Source: an uncultured Paracoccaceae bacterium (GTDB taxonomy: Bacteria > Pseudomonadota > Alphaproteobacteria > Rhodobacterales > Rhodobacteraceae). From it: a stretch of DNA of 64,000 nt. The notes beneath the pieces were generated by a model. The model searched no databases. It was not told the DNA's origin and was given only the letters and a program-made list of their open reading frames with translations. The position numbers and the translations under genes were made by a program. Numbering within the stretch: the stretch's first letter is position 1; each line of letters opens with the position of its first letter. Of this stretch, positions 43,947 to 54,211 are shown piece by piece. The stretch spans positions 62,001 to 126,000 of the forward strand of contig CANKZJ010000002.1 in the NCBI GenBank assembly GCA_947488605.1, read 5' to 3'.

Positions 43947-45722
43947 TTAGAAGTTTGCGGCTTCTAACGCCATGATTGTATCGCCGCCCGTGTTGATGCG
44001 TGCGAGATGCATCGCTGTCGCGGGAAGTTGGCGTGCCATATAGTAACGGCCCGTCGCAATTTTCGTCTCATAGAATTCGGTATCAGATGCACCGCCATCG
44101 AGCGCTTCCATCGACGCTTTCGCCATCCGCGCCCACATCAGGCCAAGGCAGACGTGACCCATCATGTGCATAAAGTCGTATGACCCAGACAGGGCATTAT
44201 TTGGCTTGGTCGCGTTTTGCATAAAGTACATGCCAGCGGCTTGTAGATCTTTGGACGCGGCTTTGAGCGGCACGAGGAATTCCTTGTTCAGCGCGTCATT
44301 GCCTTCGTTTTCCTTGATGAAGGTTTTGATCATCTCAAAGAATGCCATGACGTGCTTGCCGCCATCCAAGGCTAGCTTGCGACCCACAAGGTCAAGCGCT
44401 TGTACGCCATTTGCACCCTCATAGATCATCGCGATGCGTGCATCGCGCGCATATTGGGACATGCCCCATTCTTCGATGTAGCCGTGGCCGCCATAAACCT
44501 GCTGGGCGGCTGTCGCGTATTCGAAACCCTTGTCAGTCAAGAAGCCCTTGATGACGGGCGTCATCAGCGAAATCAGGCCATCTGCCTCGGCGTCTTGGTT
44601 TTTGTGCGCGCGGTCGATCAGGTAAGCGCCCCAGAATGTGAACGCGCGTGCACCTTCAACAAATGATTTTTGATCCATCAGGTTGCGGCGGATATCAGGA
44701 TGCACGATCAGCGGATCAGCAGGGCCGTCGGGGTTTTTGGCACCCGTCACATCACGCCCTTGAAGGCGGTCGTTGGCGTAGGCCACTGCGTTCTGATACG
44801 CGCTTTCAGCTTGGGCATAGCCTTGCAGGCCTACCCCCAGACGCGCTTCATTCATCATCGTGAACATTGCGCGCATGCCTTTGTGTTCTTCGCCGATCAG
44901 GTAACCTTCGGCTTCGTCGTAGTTCATCACACAGGTCGAGTTTCCGTGGATGCCCATTTTCTCTTCGATCTTGCCACAGGTCGCACCATTGCGCGCACCC
45001 AATGAGCCGTCATCGTTCACGATGAACTTGGGCACGATGAAGAGAGACACGCCCTTGATACCTTCAGGACCACCTTGTATTTTCGCTAGCACAAGATGGA
45101 TGATGTTATCGGCCATGTCGTGCTCGCCAGCCGAGATAAAGATTTTCTGGCCAGAGATTTTGTAAGCGCCGTTGTCCTGCGGGACAGCTTTTGTCCGCAT
45201 CAAACCCAAATCGGTGCCGCAATGTGGCTCTGTCAGGTTCATCGTGCCGGTCCATTCACATGTGACCATCTTAGGCAGAAACTTTTGTTTTTGCTCGTCA
45301 GATCCATGCGCGTAGATGGCAGAATAGGCACCGTGGGTCAGACCCTGGTACATTTGAAATGCCATGTTGGAAGATACGAACGTTTCCTGCGCCGCTGTGT
45401 GCATCACATACGGCAGACCTTGTCCGCCATATTCTGGATCGCAATCCATCGCAGTCCAGCCACCATCTTTCATTTGTGCGAAGGCTTCTTTGAAACCTGT
45501 CGGCGTGCGAACGACACCGTTTTTCATCACGCAGCCTTCAGTATCACCGATGACATTCAATGGATGGAGCACTTCGGTCGCAACTTTCCCAGCTTCTTCA
45601 ACAACCGCCCCGGTAAAATCCCGGTCCAGGTCTTCAAAACCCGGGATGTCTTGCTCGCTGACCTTAAGAAGGTCGTGCAGAACAAATTGGATATCTTTGA
45701 CGGGTGCGTTGTAGATCGGCAT
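43947..45722 (-). CDS. Acyl-CoA dehydrogenase (long ~590-residue type)
   Basis: An FAD enzyme oxidising acyl-CoA to enoyl-CoA. The 591-residue protein has [71 protein letters not shown] (catalytic region) and a C-terminal extension ending LEAANF. This extended subgroup includes FadE-type and DMSP-pathway DmdC enzymes; the presence of fadA/fadJ in the same operon favours a fatty-acid role. The start follows the MerR gene by 42 bases. Confidence 0.93.
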   Translation of the reverse strand: MPIYNAPVKDIQFVLHDLLKVSEQDIPGFEDLDRDFTGAVVEEAGKVATEVLHPLNVIGDTEGCVMKNGVVRTPTGFKEAFAQMKDGGWTAMDCDPEYGGQGLPYVMHTAAQETFVSSNMAFQMYQGLTHGAYSAIYAHGSDEQKQKFLPKMVTCEWTGTMNLTEPHCGTDLGLMRTKAVPQDNGAYKISGQKIFISAGEHDMADNIIHLVLAKIQGGPEGIKGVSLFIVPKFIVNDDGSLGARNGATCGKIEEKMGIHGNSTCVMNYDEAEGYLIGEEHKGMRAMFTMMNEARLGVGLQGYAQAESAYQNAVAYANDRLQGRDVTGAKNPDGPADPLIVHPDIRRNLMDQKSFVEGARAFTFWGAYLIDRAHKNQDAEADGLISLMTPVIKGFLTDKGFEYATAAQQVYGGHGYIEEWGMSQYARDARIAMIYEGANGVQALDLVGRKLALDGGKHVMAFFEMIKTFIKENEGNDALNKEFLVPLKAASKDLQAAGMYFMQNATKPNNALSGSYDFMHMMGHVCLGLMWARMAKASMEALDGGASDTEFYETKIATGRYYMARQLPATAMHLARINTGGDTIMALEAANF

Positions 45723-45750
45723 CTGGTGTCTCCGTTTGTCTGTGTGTCTT

Positions 45751-45777
45751 GGTCGGGCCTAGAGTTAGGCCGCGACC
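45751..45777. terminator. Hairpin at the end of the MerR gene
   Basis: GGTCG-GGCCTA and TAGGCC-(G)-CGACC form a stem with a GAGT loop and one bulge, overlapping the MerR stop codon and lying just upstream of the acyl-CoA dehydrogenase gene. Could attenuate read-through. Confidence 0.45.
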
Positions 45778-46166
45778 GTTTTCTGTTTAGCTAGCTGGGT
45801 CAGCTTGTCAGCGCCCCAAGCCATTTGTTCTTTCAGCTCACCAATCGCTTCTTCCAAGTCGGCCTTTTGGGCTTCCATGTCGGCAAGATGGCGTTCGGCA
45901 AGTTCGTATGTTTTCGAAAGCTGCGCTTCCTGGCCGTCGCCCATGTGGTAAAGGTCAAGCAATTGGCGAATTTCTTCGAGTGAAAATCCAAAACGCTTGC
46001 CGCGCAGGATCAGCTTAAGGCGTGCGCGATCGCGCTTTGTGAAAAGGCGTTTCTGCCCTTGGCGGATCGGGAACAACAATTCCTTGGCTTCGTAAAAGCG
46101 AAGCGTGCGTGGTGTCACATCAAATGCGTCACACATGTCGCGAATGTTGAGTGTCTCAGTCGTCAT
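45765..46166 (-). CDS. MerR-family regulator, likely controlling the fad operon
   Basis: A 133-residue regulator: winged HTH at the N-terminus (IRDMCDAFDVTPRTLRFYEAKELLFPIRQG, shown in part), KRFGFSLEEIRQLLDLY, and a C-terminal coiled coil (LADMEAQKADLEEAIGELKEQM). It lacks the Cys cluster of metal-sensing MerR proteins. It is the first gene before the acyl-CoA dehydrogenase, so LiuR-like control of acyl-CoA degradation is likely (inference). A palindromic operator candidate lies 71-94 bases upstream. Confidence 0.85.
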   Translation of the reverse strand: MTTETLNIRDMCDAFDVTPRTLRFYEAKELLFPIRQGQKRLFTKRDRARLKLILRGKRFGFSLEEIRQLLDLYHMGDGQEAQLSKTYELAERHLADMEAQKADLEEAIGELKEQMAWGADKLTQLAKQKTVAA

Positions 46167-46236
46167 CAGTCCATTCCTTTGTGCGTGTTTCAATGCAGCG
46201 CACTTGCGGAGATTTCGTTTATCTTACAAGCAAAGC

Positions 46237-46260
46237 TGACGTTAACGTAAACGTAACGTG
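46237..46260 (-). promoter_or_regulatory. ACGTTAACGT palindromic operator with MerR-type promoter
   Basis: A perfect palindrome ACGTTAACGT (46239-46248) is followed by overlapping AACGTAAACGTAACGT words. Read on the minus strand, TTTACG and TAAGAT are spaced by 19 bases, the stretched spacer typical of MerR-activated promoters. It resembles the sites I recall for LiuR regulators. The rest of the 324-base gap 46167-46490 shows no gene. Confidence 0.5.
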
Positions 46261-46490
46261 GCGTCACAGATCGGTTGACGAAAGGTCAGCAAAGATGACG
46301 CAGGGTCATGCGCAATAAAAAAACGGGGAAGAATTTCATTTATTCCCCCCAAAGCGCTTTTAATAGGGGTTTTGAGGAGGGGGAACGACTCGCCGCACCA
46401 CGGTATCAAACGACTGCTCTGGTAAGAAACAGCGTTTCAGCAACGCCTGTCTGACAAGAATGTGAAGCTCATTTGATGATAACGGGTCGC

Positions 46491-46859
46491 TCAGCCAAGT
46501 GTCTTGGCGGTGTCGTCTCGCAAAGTTTGCAATTCAGTGATCGTTTCTTCGAGTTGGCGCCTCTGTTCGGCAAGCTCGAGCAATTGGCGATCAGCAAGGG
46601 CGACCCATTCCTGCATCTGTGCGGTCGTGCCTTCGTTTTCATAGATCAGCAGCCACTGACGAATGTCCTCAAGGGAAAAGCCGAAACGTCGCCCACGTAA
46701 GATCAGCGTCATGCGTGCGAGCTCTTTCGCGCCATAAAAGCGCGAGCGGCCTTCTTTTTCGGGATGCAGCAATTCGATGTATTCGTAGTACCGTAACGTG
46801 CGTGGCGTCACGTCGAATTTTGCGCACATCTCTTTGAATGACAGGCGTGTGTCCGACAT
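46491..46859 (-). CDS. Second MerR-family regulator (paralogue)
   Basis: A 122-residue protein closely similar in layout to the preceding MerR: SFKEMCAKFDVTPRTLRYYE, GRRFGFSLEDIRQWLLIY and a C-terminal coiled coil (DRQLLELAEQRRQLEETI). No metal-binding Cys cluster. It is encoded alone, upstream of the first MerR gene on the same strand and divergent from the thioesterase gene. The tandem pair probably arose by duplication, and both may act on fatty-acid genes. Confidence 0.85.
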   Translation of the reverse strand: MSDTRLSFKEMCAKFDVTPRTLRYYEYIELLHPEKEGRSRFYGAKELARMTLILRGRRFGFSLEDIRQWLLIYENEGTTAQMQEWVALADRQLLELAEQRRQLEETITELQTLRDDTAKTLG

Positions 46860-46981
46860 TGTTCTCTCCCTTCATGCAATCGTAGCGAGAACGCTTGCAG
46901 GGGGCAACAAACGATCACAAGGATAGGTGGCAAATTGGTACAAACAGGCGTACCCAAAGATGACGTTGATCAGGAGCTATC

Positions 46982-47422
46982 ATGTCCGATGCACAAAAGA
47001 CCCGCCGCGATGCTTTGGCCCGGCAATTCATCGAAGCGATCCCGCATGCCCAAGAGCTTGGGATGCAGCTGACAGAAATCGCAGATGGGAAAGCGGTTAT
47101 TGGCATGGATTATGACGCGCGTCTGGTGGGCGATCCAGAGACTGGGGTTATTCACGGTGGCGCTGTTTCGGCTTTGATGGACACCTGTGCGGGGGCTGCG
47201 GTGATGTCGCATCCGGCAGCACCGATCGCAACAGCGACATTGGACTTGCGTATCGACTATATGCGCCCAGCGACACCGGGTGACCGGATCACCGCCACTG
47301 CGGAGTGTTATCACGTCACAAGGTCCGTGGCTTTCATACGCGCCACGGCGGTAGATGCAGATCCGACGCGGCCTGTTGCGACGGCAACCGGCGCTTTCAC
47401 GATAGAAAGTGCTAAATCATGA
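46982..47422 (+). CDS. PaaI-family hotdog thioesterase (first copy)
   Basis: A 146-residue hotdog-fold enzyme with [20 protein letters not shown], the helix carrying the catalytic acidic residue, then [19 protein letters not shown] and [10 protein letters not shown]. Members hydrolyse aryl- or acyl-CoA thioesters. It overlaps the next thioesterase gene by four bases. Divergent from the second MerR gene, possibly sharing its control region. Confidence 0.88.
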   Translation: MSDAQKTRRDALARQFIEAIPHAQELGMQLTEIADGKAVIGMDYDARLVGDPETGVIHGGAVSALMDTCAGAAVMSHPAAPIATATLDLRIDYMRPATPGDRITATAECYHVTRSVAFIRATAVDADPTRPVATATGAFTIESAKS

Positions 47423-47913
47423 TCCGCCGTCCAGAGCCCGTTCAGGTCGTCAAGCAACGCCGCGATGCGACTTTGCAAAAGCTGGTTGAGGGTGTGCCCT
47501 ATATTCAGTTCCTTGGCATTCAAATTGACCGACGCGGGGATGAACTGACAGCAGTTCTGCCTTACGCTGATAAGTTGATTGGTAATCCGATGCTGCCCGC
47601 GATCCACGGCGGCGTGACGGCGGCCTTTCTGGAGGTGACCGCGATTGTAGAGCTAAGCTGGGCCATGATTTGGGAAGACATGGAAGCCGGCAAGATGTCT
47701 GAGGATGCCCCCCGCATCCAGCTGCCCAAGACCATCGACTTTACTGTTGATTATCTGCGCTCCGGCTTGCCGCGCGATGCCTATGCGCGTGCACGAGTGA
47801 ACCGCTCGGGCAGGCGCTATGCGTCTGTGCATGTGGAGACATGGCAGGACAATCGCAGTCGTTTGTTTGCGCAAGGGACCGGGCATTTCCTGATGCCTGA
47901 CCGTGATGGCTGA
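47419..47913 (+). CDS. PaaI-family hotdog thioesterase (second copy)
   Basis: A 164-residue paralogue of the preceding gene: [33 protein letters not shown] with Glu in the catalytic helix, [19 protein letters not shown] and [10 protein letters not shown]. Overlaps both the upstream thioesterase and the MATE gene, so the three form a tight operon. Confidence 0.85.
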   Translation: MIRRPEPVQVVKQRRDATLQKLVEGVPYIQFLGIQIDRRGDELTAVLPYADKLIGNPMLPAIHGGVTAAFLEVTAIVELSWAMIWEDMEAGKMSEDAPRIQLPKTIDFTVDYLRSGLPRDAYARARVNRSGRRYASVHVETWQDNRSRLFAQGTGHFLMPDRDG

Positions 47914-49249
47914 GACCGCGACGCTGACACATAAGCGGGTGTTGGCGATTGCGCTGCCCATCGTGTTATCGAATGCAACTGTGCCGATCCTCGGGGTCGT
48001 TGATACCGGTGTAGTCGGTCAGCTGGGCGAAGCGGCCCCAATTGGTGCTGTTGGCATTGGTGCGATCATTCTTTCGTCGGTCTATTGGATATTCGGTTTC
48101 CTGCGGATGGGCACGACGGGGTTGACGTCGCAGGCCAGCGGGGCAGGGGACACAGACGAAGTTGATGCGCTGTTCTCGCGGGCATTGCTGATTGGTTTGT
48201 CGGCGGGCGTGTTGATGATCGTCGCGCAAGTCTTGATTTTCCGCGGGGCATTCTGGGTGTCACCGGCAAGTGCCGAAGTCGAAGCACTCGCCAGTGAATA
48301 CATGACCATTCGGATTTGGTCGGCGCCCGCAACGATTGCACTGTTTGGCATCACTGGTTGGTTAATCGCCCAGGAACGGACCCGCGCCGTCTTGGTCATT
48401 CAGGTCGGCATGAATGGCGCGAATATTCTATTGAGCATTTTTCTGGGGCTTGAACTTGGATGGGGCATTGCTGGTGTCGCTTGGGCGACGTTCGCCGCTG
48501 AATGGGGCGGGCTACTTTTGGGGCTGTGGCTGTGTCGCCATGTGTTTGGGCGCGCGGCATGGCGTTCGGCGTCGCGTGTTTTTGATTTGGTGCGCCTGAA
48601 ACATATGGCCGTCGTGAATACGGACATTTTGATCCGGTCGGTTCTTCTGCAGGCGATCTTTGTTAGTTTCTTGTTTTACGGCGCTGATTTTGGCGATGTG
48701 CAATTGGCCGCCAATCAGATCCTCATGCAGTTCTTGCAGGTGACCGCCTATGCACTCGACGGTTTTGCTTTTGCGGCCGAAGCGCTTGTGGGCCAAGCGC
48801 TGGGCGCCCGCGCCCGATCTGCTTTGCGTCGCAGCGCGCTGTTGAGCAGCTTATGGGGTGCGATTGTCTGTACGATACTTGCAGCGAGCTTTGCGCTTTT
48901 TGGGGGCGCCGTTATCGATATTATGACGACATCCACTGAGGTCCGCGAGACGGCGCGCATCTACTTACCTTATATGGTTGCCGCACCGATTGTTGGTGTG
49001 GCGGCATGGATGCTGGACGGCATATTCATCGGTGCGACGCGGACCAAGGACATGCGCAATATGATGCTATTATCGACGGTCATCTACTTTGCGACCGTTA
49101 TTCCATTAATGGCGATATTCCAAAACCATGGGCTTTGGATTGGTTTGCTGTTGAACTTTGTTGTGCGCGGGCTGACGTTGGGGTGGAAGTATCCGGGCCT
49201 AGAAGCCGAAGCCGACAAACCCCGATCAAATCCAGTCGCTGCGACCTGA
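47906..49249 (+). CDS. MATE-family efflux transporter
   Basis: A 447-residue inner-membrane protein with twelve predicted helices in two halves. Typical parts are [27 protein letters not shown] in helix one/two (in part), [14 protein letters not shown], and in the second half [33 protein letters not shown] (in part). It is a DinF-like subgroup. MATE proteins export cationic drugs or metabolites using Na+ or H+. The ATG at 47906 is used (GTG one codon earlier possible). The 3' end overlaps pyrD tail to tail by 24 bases. Confidence 0.92.
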   Translation: MAETATLTHKRVLAIALPIVLSNATVPILGVVDTGVVGQLGEAAPIGAVGIGAIILSSVYWIFGFLRMGTTGLTSQASGAGDTDEVDALFSRALLIGLSAGVLMIVAQVLIFRGAFWVSPASAEVEALASEYMTIRIWSAPATIALFGITGWLIAQERTRAVLVIQVGMNGANILLSIFLGLELGWGIAGVAWATFAAEWGGLLLGLWLCRHVFGRAAWRSASRVFDLVRLKHMAVVNTDILIRSVLLQAIFVSFLFYGADFGDVQLAANQILMQFLQVTAYALDGFAFAAEALVGQALGARARSALRRSALLSSLWGAIVCTILAASFALFGGAVIDIMTTSTEVRETARIYLPYMVAAPIVGVAAWMLDGIFIGATRTKDMRNMMLLSTVIYFATVIPLMAIFQNHGLWIGLLLNFVVRGLTLGWKYPGLEAEADKPRSNPVAAT

Positions 49250-50278
49250 TCCAACGGCCTCTGCAACGTTGACAAACCCGTCACGCGCAAGCAGGTCATC
49301 AAGCCCTTGCGCGATTTCGCCCGCAAGTGAGATGCCGCCATAAACGAGTGCTGTGTAAAGCTGCACCGCTGACGCGCCTGCGCGGATCTTTTGATACGCC
49401 TGCTCTGCGTTTCCTACGCCACCCACGCCGATGATCGGCAGGGTAGTGAGCGTTGATAGCTGTGCCAAAACACGCGTCGATTTCTCAAACAAAGGTTGCC
49501 CGGAAAGCCCGCCTTTTTCATGCCCGTGCGCACTATGCAAATCTATGCGGTCCAGTGTCGTGTTCGTGGCAATGATCCCGGCAATCCCGGATGCATTGGC
49601 AACGTCAGCAACCTGTTCAATTTCGTCAGTGGTCAAATCTGGCGCGATTTTAAGGAAGATCGGGATGCTTTTGTCCAATTGCGAATGGGCTTGCATCACA
49701 CCGTCCAGCAATGCCGAAAGCGCTGCCTTGCCTTGGAGATCGCGCAGTTTTTCGGTGTTGGGCGAAGACACGTTAACCGTCGCAAAATCGACATGTGGGC
49801 CACACCGGGTGAGAACAGTCGCAAAGTCGGCGGCTTTGTCGGTACTGTCTTTGTTCGCGCCAAGGTTGAGGCCGATGACGGCATCAGTTGGGCGTGCCTC
49901 AAGACGCTTTGCAATCGCATCCATGCCGTCATTGTTAAAGCCAAAGCGATTGATCGCGGCTTGATCTTCGGTCAATCGGAACAGACGCGGTTTTGGGTTG
50001 CCCGGCTGCGGGCGCGGTGTCGCAGCACCGACTTCGAGAAAGCCAAACCCGGTTTGAGAGAGCGCATTAAGGGCGGTCGCGTTCTTATCAAACCCGGCGG
50101 CAAGTCCGACGGGGTTAGGTACATCCAACCCCGCGATGGTGGTTTTAAGCCGAGCTGATGTGATCGGGCCCGTTCGTGGCCCAAGCCCGGTGTTAAGCGC
50201 CTTAAGCGCCAAACCGTGTGCTGTCTCGGGATCAATCTTGCGCAGTGCCGTAAGGCCAATTTTTTCAAGCAGTTTCAT
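49226..50278 (-). CDS. pyrD: Dihydroorotate dehydrogenase (quinone), class 2
   Basis: Oxidises dihydroorotate to orotate in pyrimidine synthesis, membrane-associated with quinone as acceptor. The 350-residue protein has an N-terminal amphipathic helix ([23 protein letters not shown]), [27 protein letters not shown] with the class 2 Ser, and [10 protein letters not shown] and [15 protein letters not shown] for FMN binding. The ATG at 50278 overlaps the DUF952 stop by four bases. Confidence 0.95.
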   Translation of the reverse strand: MKLLEKIGLTALRKIDPETAHGLALKALNTGLGPRTGPITSARLKTTIAGLDVPNPVGLAAGFDKNATALNALSQTGFGFLEVGAATPRPQPGNPKPRLFRLTEDQAAINRFGFNNDGMDAIAKRLEARPTDAVIGLNLGANKDSTDKAADFATVLTRCGPHVDFATVNVSSPNTEKLRDLQGKAALSALLDGVMQAHSQLDKSIPIFLKIAPDLTTDEIEQVADVANASGIAGIIATNTTLDRIDLHSAHGHEKGGLSGQPLFEKSTRVLAQLSTLTTLPIIGVGGVGNAEQAYQKIRAGASAVQLYTALVYGGISLAGEIAQGLDDLLARDGFVNVAEAVGSGRSDWI

Positions 50279-50607
50279 GTCAGATCGGGAAACTGATGGA
50301 CGCCGTCGCGCACTGCTAAAGGCTTGGCCCACACCACATCGTCGATGCGCATTTTACGGTAAAGGTGCGGAAATAGGACGTCTTCGCGTGCGGGCTCCCA
50401 TTTCAACGGCGCCAACCCTTCAGCTTCGACGGCCAAAAGAACCAGCCCTTCGATCCCGGCAAAGTACTTTGCTGCGGTCTCTGCGACGGTTTGCGCGGTC
50501 GAAAAATGGATATATCCATCAGCCACATCAATCGGTGCGCCGACGGTTTCACCGTCAGCCTGCAATATGGCCCATTCGTCGGCCCGGAAAATCTTGTAAA
50601 TCAGCAT
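50275..50607 (-). CDS. DUF952 family protein
   Basis: A 110-residue protein starting [19 protein letters not shown] with the family motif [20 protein letters not shown] and the closing [18 protein letters not shown]. The fold is related to ADP-ribosyltransferase-like small proteins, but activity is unknown. It is coupled to pyrD through an ATGA overlap. The start at 50607 is chosen by family alignment. Confidence 0.85.
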   Translation of the reverse strand: MLIYKIFRADEWAILQADGETVGAPIDVADGYIHFSTAQTVAETAAKYFAGIEGLVLLAVEAEGLAPLKWEPAREDVLFPHLYRKMRIDDVVWAKPLAVRDGVHQFPDLT

Positions 50608-50760
50608 GCCAGCGTCATGACCTTTGCGCAAAAAATGGTCAAGCATGTCGTGCCGTACAGGTTGACGTTAGGGGCGGCGCACGCGGCGCACTATTCAATT
50701 TGACTCTTGCCAGAGCCCGTCCCAAGCTAAAGCCATTCCAACCTTGGGGGACTAGATCCA

Positions 50761-52317
50761 ATGATTTCACGTATGATGACAACTACCTGCGCACTGGCGA
50801 TGACAGCCAGCGTAGCGGCGGCAGACTATTCGCTGACAATCCTTCACACCAACGACTTTCACGCGCGTTTTGAGCCGATTAGCCGTTTTGACAGCGGCTG
50901 TTCTGAAGAAGACAATGCTGAAGGCAAATGCTTTGGCGGCACCGCGCGACTGGTGACAGCGATTGCTGACGCACGCGCACGCACGAACAATTCGATCCTT
51001 GTGGACGGCGGCGACCAGTTTCAGGGCACGCTTTTCTATACCTATTATAAAGGTGCTGCTGCCGCGGAATTCATGAACAAGCTGGGTTACGATGGCATGA
51101 CCGTCGGCAACCACGAGTTTGATGATGGTCCGGAGGTTTTGCGCGGGTTTATGGATTCGGTGAATTTCCCGGTTTTGATGTCGAACGCTGATGTATCAAA
51201 CGAGCCGTTGCTTGCGGATACACTGATGAAGTCCACCGTGATCGAGCGCGCAGGCGAACAGATCGGGATGATTGGCCTTACGCCAGAAAACACAGATGAA
51301 TTGGCAAGCCCAGGCCCCAATGTGACTTTCACAGCGCCGATCGCGGCCGTGCAGGCCGAGGTCGACAAACTGACAGCGATGGGCGTGAACAAGATCGTCG
51401 TGCTTTCGCACTCCGGCTACAATGTCGACTTGGAAGTTGCGGCAAACACCACAGGCGTTGACGTGATCGTGGGTGGCCACTCTAACACACTGCTGGGTGA
51501 CGACGAAGATGCGGCAGGCCTTTATCCGACAATGGTTGGTGATACTGCGGTTGTGCAGGCTTATGCCTACGGTAAGTTCCTGGGCGAGTTGAATGTGACA
51601 TTCGATGATGCCGGTGTAATTACCGAAGCTGTCGGCGCGCCATTGCTGATCGATGCTTCAGTCGAAGAAGATGCGGCGACTGTTGCTCGCGTCGCGGAAC
51701 TGGCGGCACCTCTGGACGAGATCCGCAATCAGGTTGTTGCTGAAACAGCCGCGCCGATTGAGGGTGATCGCTCTGTTTGTCGCGCGATGGAATGTGAGAT
51801 GGGTAACTTGATTGCTGATGCGATGCTTGACCGTGTCCGTGAACAAGGCATCCAGATTGCGTTCCAGAACTCCGGCGGTATCCGTGCTTCCATTGACGCA
51901 GGCGAAGTGACGAAGGGTGAAGTTCTGACGGTTCTGCCTTTCCAAAACACATTGTCGACGTTCCAGATCAGTGGGGCCGCAATGATCGCCGCACTCGAGA
52001 ATGGCGCAAGCCAGCACGAGGACGGCTCTGGTCGTTTCCCTCAGGTGTCCGGCATGAGCTTTGTCGTCGATCTAAGCCAAGAGCCCGGTTCGCGGATCAG
52101 TGACATCATGGTTGGTGGTGAAGCAATTGATCCGGAAGCGATTTACGGAGTTGTGTCAAACAACTTTGTTCGCAACGGCGGTGATGGCTACGACATGTTC
52201 GAAGATGCGATGAACGCTTATGACTTCGGCCCAGATCTGGCGGATGTCACAGCGGAGTACATCGCTGCAAACGCACCTTACCAGCCTTACACCGATGGTC
52301 GTATTACAATGAAGTAA
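50761..52317 (+). CDS. Periplasmic 5'-nucleotidase / 2',3'-cyclic phosphodiesterase
   Basis: A 518-residue secreted enzyme with a signal peptide (MISRMMTTTCALAMTASVAAA). The metallophosphatase core shows HTNDFHARF, VDGGDQFQGT, VGNHEFDDG, LSHSGYNVD and VGGHSN, with all metal ligands. The C-terminal nucleotide-binding domain has FQNSGGIRASI and NFVRNGGDGYDMF. It releases nucleosides and phosphate in the periplasm and would supply the salvage operon at 30 kb. It has its own intrinsic terminator. Confidence 0.94.
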   Translation: MISRMMTTTCALAMTASVAAADYSLTILHTNDFHARFEPISRFDSGCSEEDNAEGKCFGGTARLVTAIADARARTNNSILVDGGDQFQGTLFYTYYKGAAAAEFMNKLGYDGMTVGNHEFDDGPEVLRGFMDSVNFPVLMSNADVSNEPLLADTLMKSTVIERAGEQIGMIGLTPENTDELASPGPNVTFTAPIAAVQAEVDKLTAMGVNKIVVLSHSGYNVDLEVAANTTGVDVIVGGHSNTLLGDDEDAAGLYPTMVGDTAVVQAYAYGKFLGELNVTFDDAGVITEAVGAPLLIDASVEEDAATVARVAELAAPLDEIRNQVVAETAAPIEGDRSVCRAMECEMGNLIADAMLDRVREQGIQIAFQNSGGIRASIDAGEVTKGEVLTVLPFQNTLSTFQISGAAMIAALENGASQHEDGSGRFPQVSGMSFVVDLSQEPGSRISDIMVGGEAIDPEAIYGVVSNNFVRNGGDGYDMFEDAMNAYDFGPDLADVTAEYIAANAPYQPYTDGRITMK

Positions 52318-52338
52318 GACCACCTGGTTGAGCGAACA

Positions 52339-52372
52339 GCGCGCCGTGGGGTAACTCATGGCGCGTTTTTTT
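52339..52372 (+). terminator. Intrinsic terminator of the 5'-nucleotidase gene
   Basis: CGCGCCGTG and CATGGCGCG pair (one G-U) with an eight-base loop, followed by seven T. It lies 22 bases after the stop. Confidence 0.88.
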
Positions 52373-52600
52373 CATTGGGGTTGTTTCGGAGTTGTAGCTT
52401 GGTTTCTTATCTTACTTGCCAATCTAGCAAAGCAGATATTTGGCCTGCCGGCATTGCGTAATGGTTATGACGTCGGCATGTTGAACTTTGCCGCGTTTCA
52501 GGACGATTGAGCAGACGCCAGCCAAAAAATAGTATCGTTCGAGACCGGCATGTGTCCCAAGTTGGAAAAAAGTTGCTGAGATCACCATTTCTGCCGCTGC

Positions 52601-54211
52601 TCAAGAGACTGTGTTCACGTGCGCCCAGACGTGTGAGACGACAACCGACCCCTCACCAACTGCAGATGCAACTCTCTTTACGGAGTTTGCTCTGACATCC
52701 CCGACGGCAAAGATACCAGGACATGAGGTCAAAAACGGTGATGCTGTGTCAGCACCTGTCAGGACGAAGCCGCGCTCATCAAGTGCGCAATGATCAGCGA
52801 GCCAACTTGTGTTTGGTGCAGCTCCGACCATGATAAATGCTGCCGGGCAGGTCAAATTCCAATCCATGCCGTCACGGTCAATAATGACACGTTTCATTGC
52901 GTCATCTCCATGTAGGGATTTTATTTGCGACCGGTAGTGAATGGTTATCGCCGCGTTGCTCTCAAGCCGCGACGAAAGGTATTCAGACATCGATGACGCA
53001 AGGCTATCGCCGCGCACCAAGACGTGCACGTGCTTCGCGGTCCGTGACAGATACATCGCCGCTTGCCCCGCGGAGTTGCCCCCGCCGACAACGACAACTT
53101 CTGCTCCCTTGCAATACCGCGCTTCCATCTCGGTTGCGGCATAGTAGATACCGCTGCCCTCCAGCTTTTCGAGGCCTTCCAAGGGCAACCTGCGATATTG
53201 AACGCCTGTTGCGACGATAATCGACTTTGCGCAAAGTATTTGATCGTTGTCCAAAGTCGCGCAAAACACGCCGTCCTCGCGGATGTCCAAGGATTGTACC
53301 CGCCGCGGCACTGCAAAACGCGTCCCAAATTTCATAGCCTGGATTTCACCGCGCCACACCAAATCAGCGCCAGAAATCCCCGTCGGAAAACCCAGATAGT
53401 TTTCTATCCGGCTTGAGGTGCCTGCCTGGCCGCCGATGGCAACATCTTCCACCACGATAGCAGACAACCCCTCTGCGCCGGCATATACGGCCGATGCCAC
53501 ACCCGCCGGGCCACCGCCTACGATCAGGACATCAACAACTTCGTCTTCCTCAATCTCTAGATCAAGTCCAAGCAGTTGGGCCACTTTAGCTGGTGTTGGG
53601 TCTTCTACAACGCGGGTATGCCCAAAAATCACGGCCGGTTCACTTAATGATATGCCACATGTCTGAGAGGCCTCTTCCGCCTCAGCTGATCCTGCATCGA
53701 TGGTCTGGAATGGAATTTTGTTACGCGACGCAAAGTCAGCAATTGCACGGATTTCCCGGCTGATATCCATGCCAATCAGCTTGAGCGAACTGTCCCCATC
53801 GTCAAGTTGGCGTCGTCTGCGGGCCGCGAATACCGTGATTACAATGTCCGACATCTCGGGAATGCGCGCCATCGCATCCAGCATTTTTCGGCGCGACACG
53901 ACGATTGCAATGGTGTCTTCTTTCGCGCGCATCGGTAACGAATATGCGCCACCGTTCAAAAATGCGATCTCGCCAAGAAACTGTGTCGGGCCGAGCGAGG
54001 TCGGCAAATAAACTTCGCGTGTATAGGGATCAATGACCTCGACGCCGCCCTCCAAAATATAGATGAATGCGTTCATTGGATCGCCAACTTCCGCAATAAT
54101 GTGACCTTTGCGAAAGGTCACAATTTCTCCTATTTGACGCAACTCATCGACATGGCTGTCATGCAAAGGTGTGCGTGACATTTCTCTCAGGTTTCCGGCA
54201 AGACTTTCCAA
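52601..54211 (-). CDS. Cyclic-nucleotide-domain / thioredoxin-reductase-like flavoprotein without CxxC
   Basis: A 536-residue fusion. Residues ~15-130 form a cNMP-binding domain (GDPMNAFIYILEGGVEVID, FLGEIAFLNGG), but the usual phosphate-binding Arg is not evident in YSLPMRA. A short thioredoxin-like linker domain follows (~140-215), then a FAD/NAD(P) fold of the TrxR family: VLIVGGGPAGVASAVYAG (~228-245), GGQAGTSSRIENYLGFP, IVATGVQYRRL, EVVVVGGGNSAGQAAMYL (~371-388), GIFAVGDVR. The place of the redox CxxC (CATCDG in TrxR) reads YYAATEMEA (~356-364), so disulfide chemistry is lost. Probably a regulated NAD(P)H oxidoreductase. It borders the recombinase region. Confidence 0.88.
   Translation of the reverse strand: MESLAGNLREMSRTPLHDSHVDELRQIGEIVTFRKGHIIAEVGDPMNAFIYILEGGVEVIDPYTREVYLPTSLGPTQFLGEIAFLNGGAYSLPMRAKEDTIAIVVSRRKMLDAMARIPEMSDIVITVFAARRRRQLDDGDSSLKLIGMDISREIRAIADFASRNKIPFQTIDAGSAEAEEASQTCGISLSEPAVIFGHTRVVEDPTPAKVAQLLGLDLEIEEDEVVDVLIVGGGPAGVASAVYAGAEGLSAIVVEDVAIGGQAGTSSRIENYLGFPTGISGADLVWRGEIQAMKFGTRFAVPRRVQSLDIREDGVFCATLDNDQILCAKSIIVATGVQYRRLPLEGLEKLEGSGIYYAATEMEARYCKGAEVVVVGGGNSAGQAAMYLSRTAKHVHVLVRGDSLASSMSEYLSSRLESNAAITIHYRSQIKSLHGDDAMKRVIIDRDGMDWNLTCPAAFIMVGAAPNTSWLADHCALDERGFVLTGADTASPFLTSCPGIFAVGDVRANSVKRVASAVGEGSVVVSHVWAHVNTVS

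Noticed and set aside
35985..45722. DMSP demethylation genes (dmdB and dmdC)
   Set aside because: The acyl-CoA synthetase and dehydrogenase are of the same broad families, but no dmdA or dmdD is adjacent and the dehydrogenase sits with fadA and fadJ.
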